Assembly: GCF_030996345.1 (NCBI RefSeq)
Contig: NZ_CP118747.1
Location: 1,734,001 to 1,798,000, forward strand
DNA from: Acidithiobacillus sp. AMEEHan
Lineage (GTDB): Bacteria; Pseudomonadota; Gammaproteobacteria; Acidithiobacillales; Acidithiobacillaceae
DNA: 64,000 nucleotides
Reading direction: 5' to 3'
Every line of letters starts with the position of its first letter. Within the stretch, counting starts at the first letter, position 1. The position numbers were made by a program, and so were the translations under genes. Below the pieces are notes generated by a model, which was given only the letters and a program-made list of their open reading frames with translations, made no database searches and had not been told where the DNA came from. This document shows, one piece after another, positions 35,285-44,514 of the stretch.

Positions 35285-35292
35285 CAATCTGG
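35285..35292 (+). repeat. Target site duplication, right copy
   Basis: CAATCTGG, a perfect copy of 33973-33980, directly outside the right end of the element. Confidence 0.93.
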
Positions 35293-36008
35293 CGGTTGAC
35301 CGCGACCAATTTCTGCGTATGCAGCGCGATGTGAATACCCAGGAAAGGGAAAAACTGCTGGAACCACTATCCCTGGATGGGCTGGAAGAGATCGTCGAGC
35401 GTGCCAAACACGATATGCTTGCGGTTTGGACAACCTATGGTATCTACGAAAGTTTTGGTAAGTTCTTTGCGGATACGATTGCCGGATTCGATGAGGCCTT
35501 GGCCCGGGCAAATCGACTATCGGAAAAAATGACGAACGCATACCGCTCGTTGGAGCAGATTTATGCGCTGCCAAAATTGGATACCTTGCCTTATATCCTG
35601 TTGCCGAGAAGGGCAGAACTACTCGCCCTATCGGATTACTATGAACGCTTTGGCAAGCGTTTGGAAATCGCTGCCTATCCTCAGGGTATGGTGGTACGCA
35701 AGGCTTTTTTCAATCTCGCGAAGCAGGTTCGTACCTTTGTTCTGGAAACGCGCAGTGATCTTCTGGAGTGGGTGGAAGAAACCTTTGATCTGATGAACTC
35801 GCATCTGCAGCGTTGTAGCTCGCAGGCGCAGGAAAAACTGGCGGCGCTTACCGCAATCGCCGAATCATCGGCGAGTATTCAGCAGAGAATCGAAGATCTG
35901 CGTCTACGCGAGGCCCGGATTCACTACGAGATAGATGAACTGACCTCGCTACAAAGCGAGCTGGATCGGTATTTTCAAGCCATCCCGGACCTATCGGGAG
36001 CGGCATGA
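35293..36008 (+). pseudogene. Dynamin-like GTPase, 3' part (helical domain)
   Basis: Second part of the interrupted gene. It continues in frame from the left part across the target copy (IIDNL joins AVDRDQFLRMQRDV) to the stop at 36008. It is almost wholly helical and charged (EREKLLEPLSLDGLEEIVERAK, then QEKLAALTAIAESSASIQQR), consistent with the stalk region of bacterial dynamin-like proteins, and has no strong membrane span. It could start at the ATG 35319 as a separate fragment, but no good ribosome site precedes that codon. The gene converges on the small gene at 36022 with 13 bases between. Confidence 0.8.
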
Positions 36009-36021
36009 CCGGGGGTGCGGC

Positions 36022-36360
36022 TCATGCACCTCTCTTCTGGCGAAGAGTTTCTTCGTCGAAAGCGCGATCCAAGGTTTGCGACAATTGCAATACCTGACGA
36101 AACAGCTGCGCATCCGCATCGTCGGCCTGACTCCGGAGACGCAAGGCGGCAAGGCCGGAAAAGCTGTCTGCGCGGGTTACTGCACTGTCCGGAGCATTGC
36201 AGGCGTTGGCCTGATAGATCCCCGTCAGGATCTCGGTTGCCAGCGCGTCTGGCAAGCTGCCGGATTTCGCGGCCTGCAAGGCGCTGCCCACATCTTGGCC
36301 ATGCAGGAGAGGAAAGCTCACATGGCGGTCAAGGAATTCCATCAGTTCGGCATAGGTCAT
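36022..36360 (-). CDS. Small protein of unknown function
   Basis: 112 residues, soluble, mostly helical (MTYAELMEFLDRHVSFPLLHG at the start). The ATG at 36360 has AGGAG 8 bases upstream; the frame extends to 36423 without a good site. It contains one Cys (QANACNAPDS) and a basic tail (EETLRQKRGA). No family recognised. Last gene of the minus-strand run from the DsrE-like gene. Confidence 0.55.
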   Translation of the reverse strand: MTYAELMEFLDRHVSFPLLHGQDVGSALQAAKSGSLPDALATEILTGIYQANACNAPDSAVTRADSFSGLAALRLRSQADDADAQLFRQVLQLSQTLDRAFDEETLRQKRGA

Positions 36361-36373
36361 CGGTACACTCCTG

Positions 36374-37048
36374 TCAGGTTGGGCGCATGCCACTGTCGAG
36401 AGAGACTCGACAGCTTTCCGCAACGCGCTGAAAATAATATAGTAAATCGAAAGGTAAGGTGACGCCGTCGAGCAGGCGGAGTAACTGGAAATCAGCGCAA
36501 AGAACTAGGTCGATCAGCGATAAACGGCCCAGATAAAAACGCTGTTTGGCAAGTAGCCTAGCCAATGCCGTAAGGCGTCCCCGCTGGGCGAGTTGCTGGT
36601 AGCCTCCATAGCGGTCATTCGCCAGGGCTTCCAGGCTTTGCGCAAAAAGACGTTCGCTTTCCTGCCGAAAATACGCCAAATCTTCGGGGTCATCGGAGAT
36701 CTCGGGAAAAGCCGGTTGTACCGGGACCACCAGGCGCTGGAGCAGCGCATCGAGATCTTGCCGCCACTGACAGAAGGCCTGCCACTCGGCCGCTTCGACA
36801 ATACCGCTGTAGAGGGACTCGCCCCCGAGAGCGGCATCCAGATCGGGAAGTTCGCTGAGCTCCCCGGTCCAACGCTGCTCGCCCATTTGCAGGACGGGTA
36901 ATCGTGAATACCCGAGATCGAAGGCGCTCGCCAGATCCTGCAAGGGGCGGGCTTCTGCCCGGTAGCTGCAGCCCTTGGCGCCGAGGAGTAGGCGCAGGCG
37001 CAGGGCCTGTGGGTCGGACCAGTGAAAATACAACACCGGCTCAGACAA
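36374..37048 (-). CDS. Glutathione S-transferase-like protein
   Basis: About 224 residues. The N-terminal half fits a thioredoxin-fold GST domain: VLYFHWSDPQALRLRLLLGAKG (strand-helix), then YSRLPVLQMGEQRWTGELSEL with the conserved cis-Pro of the LPVL motif. The C-terminal half is helical. The TTG at 37048 overlaps the EVE gene stop by 8 bases; a GTG four codons later is also possible. The usual Ser/Cys near the domain start is not obvious (YFHWSDPQA), so it may lack GSH transferase activity. Substrate unknown. Confidence 0.65.
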   Translation of the reverse strand: MSEPVLYFHWSDPQALRLRLLLGAKGCSYRAEARPLQDLASAFDLGYSRLPVLQMGEQRWTGELSELPDLDAALGGESLYSGIVEAAEWQAFCQWRQDLDALLQRLVVPVQPAFPEISDDPEDLAYFRQESERLFAQSLEALANDRYGGYQQLAQRGRLTALARLLAKQRFYLGRLSLIDLVLCADFQLLRLLDGVTLPFDLLYYFQRVAESCRVSLDSGMRPT

Positions 37049-37499
37049 GTTCGGCGTGCTCCAGAACGGCAGCCCACTGCGCCTCGCTGACGGGCAGAAT
37101 GGACAGGCGGTTGCCCTTTCGTACCAAGGGGTTGTCGCCAAACGCCGGCCACTGGCGCAGCTCTTCCAGGGAGATCACCGTGGCGAAGCGCGCGCGGAAG
37201 CCAACATCGACCAGATCCCATCGTGGATGGTCAGGAGAGGATTTCGGGTCGAAATATTTGCAATGCGGATCAAACTGCGTCGGATCCGGGTGGGCAGGGC
37301 TGCGCACCTCGGCCAGACCGACGATCCCCGGTACCGCAACGCGGGAGTGATAGATCAAAATGCCATCGCCAACCTGCATGGCACGCAAAAAGTTGCGAGC
37401 CTGATAATTGCGAATGCCATCCCACGGCTCCTCGCCGCGCTTGGCCAGATCGTCCAGAGAAAAGGCTTCCGGCTCAGTCTTCATCAACCAGTAGGCCAT
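37041..37499 (-). CDS. EVE domain protein
   Basis: 152 residues forming one EVE (PUA-like) domain. It starts MAYWLMKTEPEAFSLDDL and contains WDGIRNYQARNFLRAMQVGDGILIYHS and PGIVGLAEVRSPAHPDPTQFDP, the family hallmarks. EVE proteins bind modified bases such as 5-methylcytosine or modified RNA. It stands 3 bases after cyaY. Nothing here shows which modification it reads. Confidence 0.88.
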   Translation of the reverse strand: MAYWLMKTEPEAFSLDDLAKRGEEPWDGIRNYQARNFLRAMQVGDGILIYHSRVAVPGIVGLAEVRSPAHPDPTQFDPHCKYFDPKSSPDHPRWDLVDVGFRARFATVISLEELRQWPAFGDNPLVRKGNRLSILPVSEAQWAAVLEHAELV

Positions 37500-37502
37500 C
37501 GG

Positions 37503-37820
37503 CTATGATTCCAGCGCCACGGGCTGGCCCAGCCGTTGCTGGAGTATCCTGCCCAGATAGGCGGGGAGGGTCTGCCCCGAGCGGGAATCCACCCAGCTGC
37601 CGACGGCGCTCCGCTCGAAGCGTGCCGGGCCGTCACTGCAGGCCAGCCAGATCTGTTCGACGGCCTCTTGTCGATTGAGGATGATTTCGCTGCCATCGGG
37701 TAGCCGCAGGGAGAGCACACTATCGATGAGATCGGCCTCGACTTCCGGGGCCTGCGCCTCGATTTGCTCGAGAAGTCTTTGTAGGCATTCCTCTACGGCT
37801 GCAGCAAAACTTTGGGTCAT
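37503..37820 (-). CDS. cyaY: Frataxin homologue CyaY
   Basis: 105 residues. The frataxin core is present: acidic helix ([20 protein letters not shown]), then [18 protein letters not shown] and [16 protein letters not shown]. It binds iron and tunes Fe-S cluster assembly. The ATG at 37820 follows AAGGAG; an extension to 37868 is inside recQ. It overlaps the recQ stop by 4 bases. Confidence 0.88.
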   Translation of the reverse strand: MTQSFAAAVEECLQRLLEQIEAQAPEVEADLIDSVLSLRLPDGSEIILNRQEAVEQIWLACSDGPARFERSAVGSWVDSRSGQTLPAYLGRILQQRLGQPVALES

Positions 37821-39412
37821 CGCGATCTCCTTTCGCCCCATGATCGCCTGCCCGGCTCCGGGGAGCAAGTGCTTGCCGCCCCCGAACGCAGCCAGATACG
37901 CTGTTCCTTGCGCAGGATGGGGCGACTGCTCGCATGCAGAATGAGTCCGCGGCCGTCCGGGTGCGGCTGCAGGTGGCCACGTGCTAGCAGATGACGGAAG
38001 ACTTGTTGCCAGTCACGGGGTGGCAAACGTCGCCCTATGCCAAAGACTTGCAGGCGGTGATGCTGGGCCTGACGGACCCGCGGCGTGTCGCGGCCAAGGA
38101 GAATATCGATGAGGTGTTGTACGCCGCAGCGCTGGCCACTGCGGTACGCCGCTGAGAGGGCCATCTGCGCTGCCTCGCTGGCATCCCACAGGGGCGGCGC
38201 CTGCAGGCAGTTGTCACAGTTGCCACAGGGTTTCTCCAGGATTTCACCAAAATAGCCCAGCAGTTTCCGGCGCCGGCAACCGACCTCCTCGGTCAGATCC
38301 AGCATGGCCTGCAGTCGCTCTTCTTCGGCCCGCCGTTGCGCGCTGCTCGCCCCTGATTGCTGAATCATCTGCCGCAGCAGCAGCAAATCCTGCAGGCTAT
38401 AGTGCAGCCACGCTTCTGCCGGCTGGCCATCGCGGCCCGCACGTCCGGTTTCCTGATAGTAGGCCTCGATGCTCTTTGGCAGGTTGAGATGAGCAACGAA
38501 GCGCACGTCGGCCTTGTCGATACCCATGCCAAAGGCAATGGTAGCGACCATGATCTGGATCTTGCCGCTGAGGAATGCCTGTTGATGGGCGCTACGCTGC
38601 GCGGCAGGCAGGCCGGCGTGATAGGGCTGCGCCCGGTAGCCCGCCCTCTGTAGCCATGTGGCCGTTTCCTCGACCTTGCGCCGGGATAGGCAATACACGA
38701 TGCCGGCGCCGTGCTGCCGGCGCAAAAACTCCCCAAGTGCTTCGCGCGCGCCGCTACCCTGCTCGATGCGGTAGCGGATATTGGGACGGTCGAAGGATTG
38801 CACGAAGACCTCGGCGTCCCCCAGCGCAAGGGATTGCTGAATTTCCGCGCGGCTGGCGAGATCGGCGGTAGCGGTCAGGGCAATGCGGGGTACACCCGGA
38901 AACAGGGCGCGCAGGCGGCCCAACTGGCGGTATTCTGGACGAAAATGGTGGCCCCATTGTGCCACGCAATGGGCCTCATCAATGGCGAAGAGGCTGATGG
39001 CGAGTTCGCCTAGCAGCCGTAGCATGCGTTCCTGCAGCAGTCGCTCGGGTGCGCAATAGAGAATGCGCAGCTCCCCAGCACGCAGCCGGTGTTCGATTTC
39101 GTCCGCATCGTTTGCTGCCGAGTGTAAGGCTGCTGCCGCGATGCCCCGCCGTTGCAGGGCCTGGACCTGATCATCCATCAAGGCGATGAGGGGCGAGATG
39201 ACGATGGCGGTACCGGGCCGCGCCAAAGCCGGTATTTGATAGCAGAGAGATTTACCGCCACCGGTGGGCATCAATACCAACGCATCACCGCCGCTGATCA
39301 GCCGTGCAACGATGGCGTCTTGAGGAGGACGAAAGTCTCTGTGGCCAAAGACCTCACGCAGAATTTCCCGCGCCTGCGCCAAGACCGGATCAGGGGACGA
39401 ACCGAGTATCAC
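37817..39412 (-). CDS. recQ: ATP-dependent DNA helicase RecQ
   Basis: 3'-5' superfamily 2 helicase. 531 residues with Walker [17 protein letters not shown] box [13 protein letters not shown], motif [17 protein letters not shown] and the zinc-binding Cys ([12 protein letters not shown] ... CGNCDNC). It ends within the winged-helix region and lacks the HRDC domain of full-length E. coli RecQ (about 610), so it is a shorter form. Starts inside the end of the membrane protein gene (23-base overlap). Confidence 0.93.
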   Translation of the reverse strand: MILGSSPDPVLAQAREILREVFGHRDFRPPQDAIVARLISGGDALVLMPTGGGKSLCYQIPALARPGTAIVISPLIALMDDQVQALQRRGIAAAALHSAANDADEIEHRLRAGELRILYCAPERLLQERMLRLLGELAISLFAIDEAHCVAQWGHHFRPEYRQLGRLRALFPGVPRIALTATADLASRAEIQQSLALGDAEVFVQSFDRPNIRYRIEQGSGAREALGEFLRRQHGAGIVYCLSRRKVEETATWLQRAGYRAQPYHAGLPAAQRSAHQQAFLSGKIQIMVATIAFGMGIDKADVRFVAHLNLPKSIEAYYQETGRAGRDGQPAEAWLHYSLQDLLLLRQMIQQSGASSAQRRAEEERLQAMLDLTEEVGCRRRKLLGYFGEILEKPCGNCDNCLQAPPLWDASEAAQMALSAAYRSGQRCGVQHLIDILLGRDTPRVRQAQHHRLQVFGIGRRLPPRDWQQVFRHLLARGHLQPHPDGRGLILHASSRPILRKEQRIWLRSGAASTCSPEPGRRSWGERRSR

Positions 39413-40208
39413 TGGAATTGCGAATTAGGTTGGCGGCGGCCAGTAGGGTGCAGCTACTCGCCCAGATGAAGGCCGGGAAGAGAAATAGCAGGAAAATCAG
39501 GGTGAAGACACCCGCAAACCCCGGATTGTGGAGAATGCTCGTCCCGATCAGTAGTCCGGCAATGGCCGAGAAGATCATGGCCAGGAGCAGCGCGGCACCA
39601 GCCAGTACCAATCCCACGAGTAGGGGGAAAAATAGCCAGCCCAGACGATCCCCGAGCAAGCGGGTCGCGCTGCTCAGGGCAATCCGCGTACCCAAGCCGT
39701 AGGCTGCATAAAGCGCGTAGATATACTGGAAAAACGTGCCGACGAGATAGGAAGCGAACAGGGTGAACCAGAACACCGGGCGTTGCAGGATGGCGAGGGC
39801 CATTGCGGGATCGCTGTGTCCCTGCAGCGCTAGATAGCCCGAAGACTGCAATAGCAGTACGTTGATAATGGCCGGTGGCAAGGCGAGAAGCCAGGCATCG
39901 CGTTCGCGCAGGCTCCAAAAGGGTGCGAGTGCCTCGTAGGGACGTCCCGCGCTCGCTAGGGCGATAGCGCGAAAAAAGCCGATCAGCAGCACATTCGTCC
40001 ATAGGCTCTCCAACATTGTCCAGAGGAGGCGCAGGGCACTGGCCTGCTGCGCAGCAAGGCCGAGGAGCGCAAAGCCGAACAGGGCCGCGAGGCCAAGGAG
40101 CAGCAGGTTGAGGGAAAGACCCCAAAAATGGGACCGCAAGATTTTTCCTGCACCAGAAAATACCTGCCCCACTCCCAATCGGGCGGCGCTAAAAAGAGCT
40201 TCAGGCAT
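39390..40208 (-). CDS. Polytopic membrane protein of unknown function
   Basis: 272 residues with about five to six spans ([19 protein letters not shown] and [21 protein letters not shown] are two). The N-terminal pattern [27 protein letters not shown] recalls the BPSS1780-type membrane proteins, but the match is from memory and weak. The ATG at 40208 lies 8 bases inside the apaH end. Confidence 0.65.
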   Translation of the reverse strand: MPEALFSAARLGVGQVFSGAGKILRSHFWGLSLNLLLLGLAALFGFALLGLAAQQASALRLLWTMLESLWTNVLLIGFFRAIALASAGRPYEALAPFWSLRERDAWLLALPPAIINVLLLQSSGYLALQGHSDPAMALAILQRPVFWFTLFASYLVGTFFQYIYALYAAYGLGTRIALSSATRLLGDRLGWLFFPLLVGLVLAGAALLLAMIFSAIAGLLIGTSILHNPGFAGVFTLIFLLFLFPAFIWASSCTLLAAANLIRNSSDTRFVP

Positions 40209-41082
40209 GTTGAATGGGCTCCAATGTTTTGCTGGTGGATGGGTTGGCGACCCTCGAAAGATCGCTACACTCGATTTGCACGATTCGGACAGGGGTTGCA
40301 TCGATGCGCGCCGCTGTCAGCTGGCGCCCCCACACGCAGCCGCTGTCGAGGGCCAAGAGTCGCTCCTGGACCAACAATCCCTGGGTGGCCCAGTGGCCGC
40401 AAACGAACTTTCCCTCCGACTGTTGCGCAAAGTAGCGCTCATGCCAAGGGAGATAGCTGCCATCCGGCGCCTCATTGGTCCAGGAGTAAAGGCCATCATC
40501 GCGTACCCAGCGCGCACGGGTGAAGACGGCGACGCGAAAACGTTGCGCGTCCGCCTCGTTGCGACAATCACGCCAGCGCCGCGGCGCCTCGCTTTCCCAA
40601 AGAGTTCTGAGGAAGCGCTTCCAATTCTTGCCGCCTAGGGCGCGCTGGACCTCTTCCGCATGGCCGAGCGCGTCGGCCGGGCTCCATTCGGCATCGACAG
40701 CGGCGTGGACCAGGATCCAAGGCAGGTGACCAGCAAAGTAGAACAGCGGCTGTTGGCGGAGCCAATGAAAATAATCATCCACCTTGTCATCACTGAGAAG
40801 GGCTGCGAGAGTGTCACTTTTCTTGGGCTTGGCGATCCCCGCCCAACGGCCGATGGCATAAAGGTCGTGGTTACCCAGGACCACACGGATCTCGTCCTGC
40901 TGTGCATGGGCCCACGACAGCGTCGCGCGGCTCTGTGGACCGCGATTGAGGAGATCGCCAGCAAGCCACAGGCAGTCATAACTGCCAACCCGCGACAACA
41001 ATCTCTCCAGTGCAGAAAAACAGCCCTGCACATCGCCAATTGCATAGGTCCCAGCCGTAGCGCTGGCGGAATCGCTATTCAA
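40201..41082 (-). CDS. apaH: Symmetrical bis(5'-nucleosyl)-tetraphosphatase ApaH
   Basis: Splits Ap4A into two ADP. Metallophosphatase motifs: AIGDVQGCFSALERLL, LAGDLLNRGPQS, VLGNHDLYAIG, then VCGHWATQGLL and DSGCVWGRQLTAARI of the ApaH class. 293 residues. The only in-frame start near the conserved beginning is TTG at 41082, overlapping the upstream stop by 4 bases. Confidence 0.93.
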   Translation of the reverse strand: MNSDSASATAGTYAIGDVQGCFSALERLLSRVGSYDCLWLAGDLLNRGPQSRATLSWAHAQQDEIRVVLGNHDLYAIGRWAGIAKPKKSDTLAALLSDDKVDDYFHWLRQQPLFYFAGHLPWILVHAAVDAEWSPADALGHAEEVQRALGGKNWKRFLRTLWESEAPRRWRDCRNEADAQRFRVAVFTRARWVRDDGLYSWTNEAPDGSYLPWHERYFAQQSEGKFVCGHWATQGLLVQERLLALDSGCVWGRQLTAARIDATPVRIVQIECSDLSRVANPSTSKTLEPIQHA

Positions 41083-41432
41083 AAACTGATCACCTGATCG
41101 CTGCTTTTCATGCTGCGCACGAGAGTCGCCATATTGCCAATCTTTACGCCTGGCAGGAAGGGGGCGTCAGGATCGGTAGGGAGAGCGATAGCATGGATTT
41201 CGCCGCCGAGCTCACGGATCTCTTCCAGCAGATCGTGATATACCGCGTGCGAAGCAAGGGCCTCGGAACGCAGGACTGCAAGCGCCGCCTCCAGAAAGAA
41301 AACTTTGACTTGAATGTCGTCGGCAAGGGCAGCGATGGCGGTTCGCAGGGCGTGTAGTACCGGGTTACTCGCGCTGCCTTCGGCAGAACGGATCAATACC
41401 GTCCACTGCATAGCTTGTTCGGGTGGTTGCAT
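41079..41432 (-). CDS. DsrE-like protein without cysteine
   Basis: 117 residues. The pattern WTVLIRSAEG, then ALRTAIAALADDIQVKVFFLEAALAVLR and LLEEIRELGGEIHAIALP fits the small DsrE/DsrF fold (sulfur-relay family). There is no Cys at all, so it cannot carry a persulfide like TusD or DsrE. The ATG at 41432 has GGAGG 9 bases upstream. First gene in the run down to 36022. A degenerate or binding-only role is possible; family identity is moderately sure. Confidence 0.6.
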   Translation of the reverse strand: MQPPEQAMQWTVLIRSAEGSASNPVLHALRTAIAALADDIQVKVFFLEAALAVLRSEALASHAVYHDLLEEIRELGGEIHAIALPTDPDAPFLPGVKIGNMATLVRSMKSSDQVISF

Positions 41433-41598
41433 GGCCGCGGTCCTCCGATCGGTCGAGGGCATGGAAGAACCTTCGCATCCCTGCTATTTCCTTGAGTGTA
41501 GCAAACATTTGTTGCCCGCGCGGCAATGACGTGGCGATTTGCCGTCGGAGTGGGTACACTGGCGTCCTCGTTTTCCTGAATCACGAAGGGCAATACCC

Positions 41599-42060
41599 AT
41601 GGCGGCAAATATGGCAGAGCAAGAACCAGTATTCATGATCGAGCGGATTTACGTGAAGGACCTTTCTTTCGAATCGCCCAATGCACCGCAGAGCTTCACC
41701 ATGGCAGAGGCCCCTTCCGTGGACGTTGGCCTGAATACAGAAACCCATGAGGTGCCCGGATCGCCTGATCTGATCGAGGTAGTGTTGACGGTTACCGTGA
41801 ATGCCAAGAGTTCTGAGAGCACCTATTTTGCCGTCGAGGTACAGCAGGGCGGTCTCTTCCGCTTGCAGAACATCCCTGCGGAGCACCAGCCGATCCTTCT
41901 CGCCGTGCATTGCCCGACGATCCTCTTTCCCTATGCCCGCGAGGCAGTGGCGGATCTCGTGGGCCGCGGCGGGTTCCAGCCACTGCATCTGCACCCGGTA
42001 AATTTCGAAGCGCTCTATCAGCAAGCGCAGCTCGAACAAAGTCAGCACACCACGCAGTAA
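41599..42060 (+). CDS. secB: Protein-export chaperone SecB
   Basis: 153 residues. It has the SecB signature: FMIERIYVKDLSFESPNAP, LIEVVLTVTVNAKSSE, CPTILFPYAREAVADLVGRGGFQPLHLHPVNF. Keeps preproteins unfolded for SecA. The ATG at 41599 has only a weak AAGG site; a second ATG at 41611 would also fit the family N-terminus. It is divergent from the DsrE-like gene and 7 bases upstream of gpsA, the common proteobacterial pairing. Confidence 0.93.
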   Translation: MAANMAEQEPVFMIERIYVKDLSFESPNAPQSFTMAEAPSVDVGLNTETHEVPGSPDLIEVVLTVTVNAKSSESTYFAVEVQQGGLFRLQNIPAEHQPILLAVHCPTILFPYAREAVADLVGRGGFQPLHLHPVNFEALYQQAQLEQSQHTTQ

Positions 42061-42067
42061 GCAAAGT

Positions 42068-43051
42068 ATGGTGGTGCGGACGGTGCTCGGGGCTGGCCAT
42101 TGGGGCACGGCCCTCGCCGTTACCCTGGCGCGTCGCGGTGGCCAGGTGCGCCTGTGGGGCCGATCGCTGGGTGCTTCGGCTCTCGGCTCCACGGCTCTGC
42201 CCCATTTTCCGCAGATTCCTCGCCCTGAGAATCTGCTCCTTACCCCTGATTGGCAAAAGGCCGTGCAGGGTAGTCAGGAGCTGGTGATTGCCCTTCCCAG
42301 TCATGCGGTACGCGATGCCTTGCGCAAGCTGCGCCCTGTGCTGCCTGGAGAGGTTTCGCTGACGCTGGCGAGCAAAGGGCTGGAGCGCGATAGCCAGGCC
42401 CGCTTGGATGAGGTCTTCGCCCAGGAAATGCCGGAATGGTCCTGGGGGGTTCTTTCCGGCCCCAGCTTTGCGAGCGATCTCGCCTGTGGCAGGCCGCTTG
42501 CCATGACCCTGGCTAGCTATTCCCCCCGCTATCTGGATACCAGGGTTCCGGCATGGCGTTCCGAGCAGTTGCGCATCTATCCGAGCCAGGATGTTGCCGG
42601 TGTCTGTCTGGCCGGTGCCATCAAAAACGTTCTGGCCATCGCCGCCGGGATTTCCGATGGGCTGGGGAATGGTGACAGTGCCCGCGCGGCGCTGATCACC
42701 CGTGGTCTGGCAGAGCTACTTCGCCTCGGGGTGGCCCTGGGTGGTCAGGCCGATACCTTTTTTGGACTGGCTGGCGCGGGCGATCTGATTCTCACGGCGA
42801 GCAGTGATCTCTCGCGGAACCGGCGGCTGGGCCTGGGTATTGGTGCGGGGAAATCGCCGGAGCTGGCGTTGCAGGAGCTCGGCGAAGAGGTAGAAGGATG
42901 GCGCAGCAGTCATGCCCTGTATCATCTGGCGCTGGCGCGGGGGATCGAGATGCCCATCGTCACCGAAGTATACCGCGTCCTTTATGCTGGACGCTCCGCC
43001 GCAGACGCTTCCCGTGCCCTGATGCAACGCGGGCAGGGTGAGGCCAACTGA
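42068..43051 (+). CDS. gpsA: NAD(P)-dependent glycerol-3-phosphate dehydrogenase
   Basis: Makes sn-glycerol 3-phosphate for phospholipid synthesis. 327 residues with the dinucleotide motif VLGAGHWGTALAVTLAR, then LSGPSFASDLACG and GAIKNVLAIAAGISDGLG (catalytic Lys) and TFFGLAGAGDLILTASS. The start is close to the end of secB and translation may be coupled. Confidence 0.95.
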   Translation: MVVRTVLGAGHWGTALAVTLARRGGQVRLWGRSLGASALGSTALPHFPQIPRPENLLLTPDWQKAVQGSQELVIALPSHAVRDALRKLRPVLPGEVSLTLASKGLERDSQARLDEVFAQEMPEWSWGVLSGPSFASDLACGRPLAMTLASYSPRYLDTRVPAWRSEQLRIYPSQDVAGVCLAGAIKNVLAIAAGISDGLGNGDSARAALITRGLAELLRLGVALGGQADTFFGLAGAGDLILTASSDLSRNRRLGLGIGAGKSPELALQELGEEVEGWRSSHALYHLALARGIEMPIVTEVYRVLYAGRSAADASRALMQRGQGEAN

Positions 43052-43059
43052 AATTGGCC

Positions 43060-44514
43060 ATGTTGCGTTTGCCCGGCGGCCCAGATCAACAGCGACGGAT
43101 CCCTTTTGCCCCTTTCCGCACGATTGGCATTCTGCTGGTCCAATTCGTGGTCTTTGCCCTGTTGCTGCTCGGCGTGCTGCTGGTGCATACCAACCAGGAC
43201 CTGGCAAAACTGAAAACCTACACCGCGAACACGATCCGCATCGCCCAAATCAACCATGACTGCAGCCTGGCATGGAGCCAACACGGCGCCCAAGCAGCGA
43301 TGCAGGTAGCTGCCAACGAACTGCAAGATCTGCCACCTGATTTTGCAGTCGAGGATGGTGGACCGCTACCGGAGCATTTGCGGGCGCTGGCGCTGCGGGG
43401 AGATCCGGCTGACCTGCCGAAGGTTTTTGCCGATCTCAGTACCTGGAATCTTGCTGCGCACAAGCACGGGGGTGGCCTGGTTCTTGCCGCCGGACATGAC
43501 TCGCGCTACACCCTGATCGGCTCGGTGATTGCCCTGATCGCCTTCATGATCTTTGTCATCGTCACGCTGATCTTTTTCCGTACCCGCATCCTCAGTCCAT
43601 TGCGACGTTTACAGGCGGCCATGAGCTCCCTCGAGTTGGGCGGTTTCCAACGGGTGGGAGAGGGGCGCGCCGACCCGGGCATCGTTCCTCTGCTGCACTT
43701 TTACAACCAAATGGTGGGGCGCCTGGAGGAGCTGGAACGGCAACGCCGCCGCTACTTGCAAGATCTGCAACAGGAAGTGCACGAGGCAGCCAGCACCTTG
43801 ATGGCGCAGCAAGCCGCAATGACCCGTTCCGAGCGTATGGCAGCGGTGGGTGAGGCGGCCGCAGCTTTTGCCCATGAATTGCGTAACCCATTGGCTGGGC
43901 TGCAGGTTGGCTGTGCCAACATTCGTCGGGAAATCGACGATCCCGAACTGGATGCCAGACTGGCGTTAATGGAAGAGGAGCTGCGGCGGGTCAGCCGCCT
44001 CCTCGATCAACAGCTGCGCGGTGCCCGGCAGGCAGGCGAGTCTGGGCAATGGGTGCATCCTGGTGAGGTCGTGGAAGCATTACTGAACCTGCTGCATTAT
44101 CAGTTACCGGTGGAGATCCGCTTGCGCCTGGACGTTGCGCCCGATCTGGGGGCATGTCTTCTCCCGGTCGATCAGTTCCGGCAAGCATTGCTCAATCTGG
44201 TGCTCAATGCCCGCCAGGCCTTGGATGCCCAGGCCGGGGAGATCACCGTATCACTCTCGCGTAGCCCAGGCGGTCAGATCCGCCTGGTGGTAGGCGACGA
44301 TGGACCGGGGTTTCCCGCCCACCTCCTGCGTGATGGCATCCGCCCCTTTGCCAGTGCACGCGAGCATGGCACCGGCCTGGGGCTGGCCATGGTACGGCGC
44401 TTCGTGCGCAGCCTGGGAGGAGAGGTGCAGCTTGCCAATCGACCCCAGGGCGGTGCTGAGGTTACTCTGCTCATTCCTTGCCCTGCCCAAGTAAAGGAGG
44501 ATTCCCGTGGCTGA
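43060..44514 (+). CDS. Sensor histidine kinase
   Basis: About 484 residues: two membrane spans (about 22-42 and 148-170) around a roughly 100-residue periplasmic sensor domain, a HAMP-like linker, a HisKA domain with phosphoacceptor His272 (AAAFAHELRNPLAGL), and an ATPase domain with N box NLVLNARQAL, G1 VGDDGPGFP and G2 GTGLGLAMVRRFVRS. NtrB/ZraS-like in the core. A TTG at 43054 is an alternative start. Paired with the following response regulator, whose GTG overlaps its end by 8 bases. The signal is unknown. Confidence 0.88.
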   Translation: MLRLPGGPDQQRRIPFAPFRTIGILLVQFVVFALLLLGVLLVHTNQDLAKLKTYTANTIRIAQINHDCSLAWSQHGAQAAMQVAANELQDLPPDFAVEDGGPLPEHLRALALRGDPADLPKVFADLSTWNLAAHKHGGGLVLAAGHDSRYTLIGSVIALIAFMIFVIVTLIFFRTRILSPLRRLQAAMSSLELGGFQRVGEGRADPGIVPLLHFYNQMVGRLEELERQRRRYLQDLQQEVHEAASTLMAQQAAMTRSERMAAVGEAAAAFAHELRNPLAGLQVGCANIRREIDDPELDARLALMEEELRRVSRLLDQQLRGARQAGESGQWVHPGEVVEALLNLLHYQLPVEIRLRLDVAPDLGACLLPVDQFRQALLNLVLNARQALDAQAGEITVSLSRSPGGQIRLVVGDDGPGFPAHLLRDGIRPFASAREHGTGLGLAMVRRFVRSLGGEVQLANRPQGGAEVTLLIPCPAQVKEDSRG

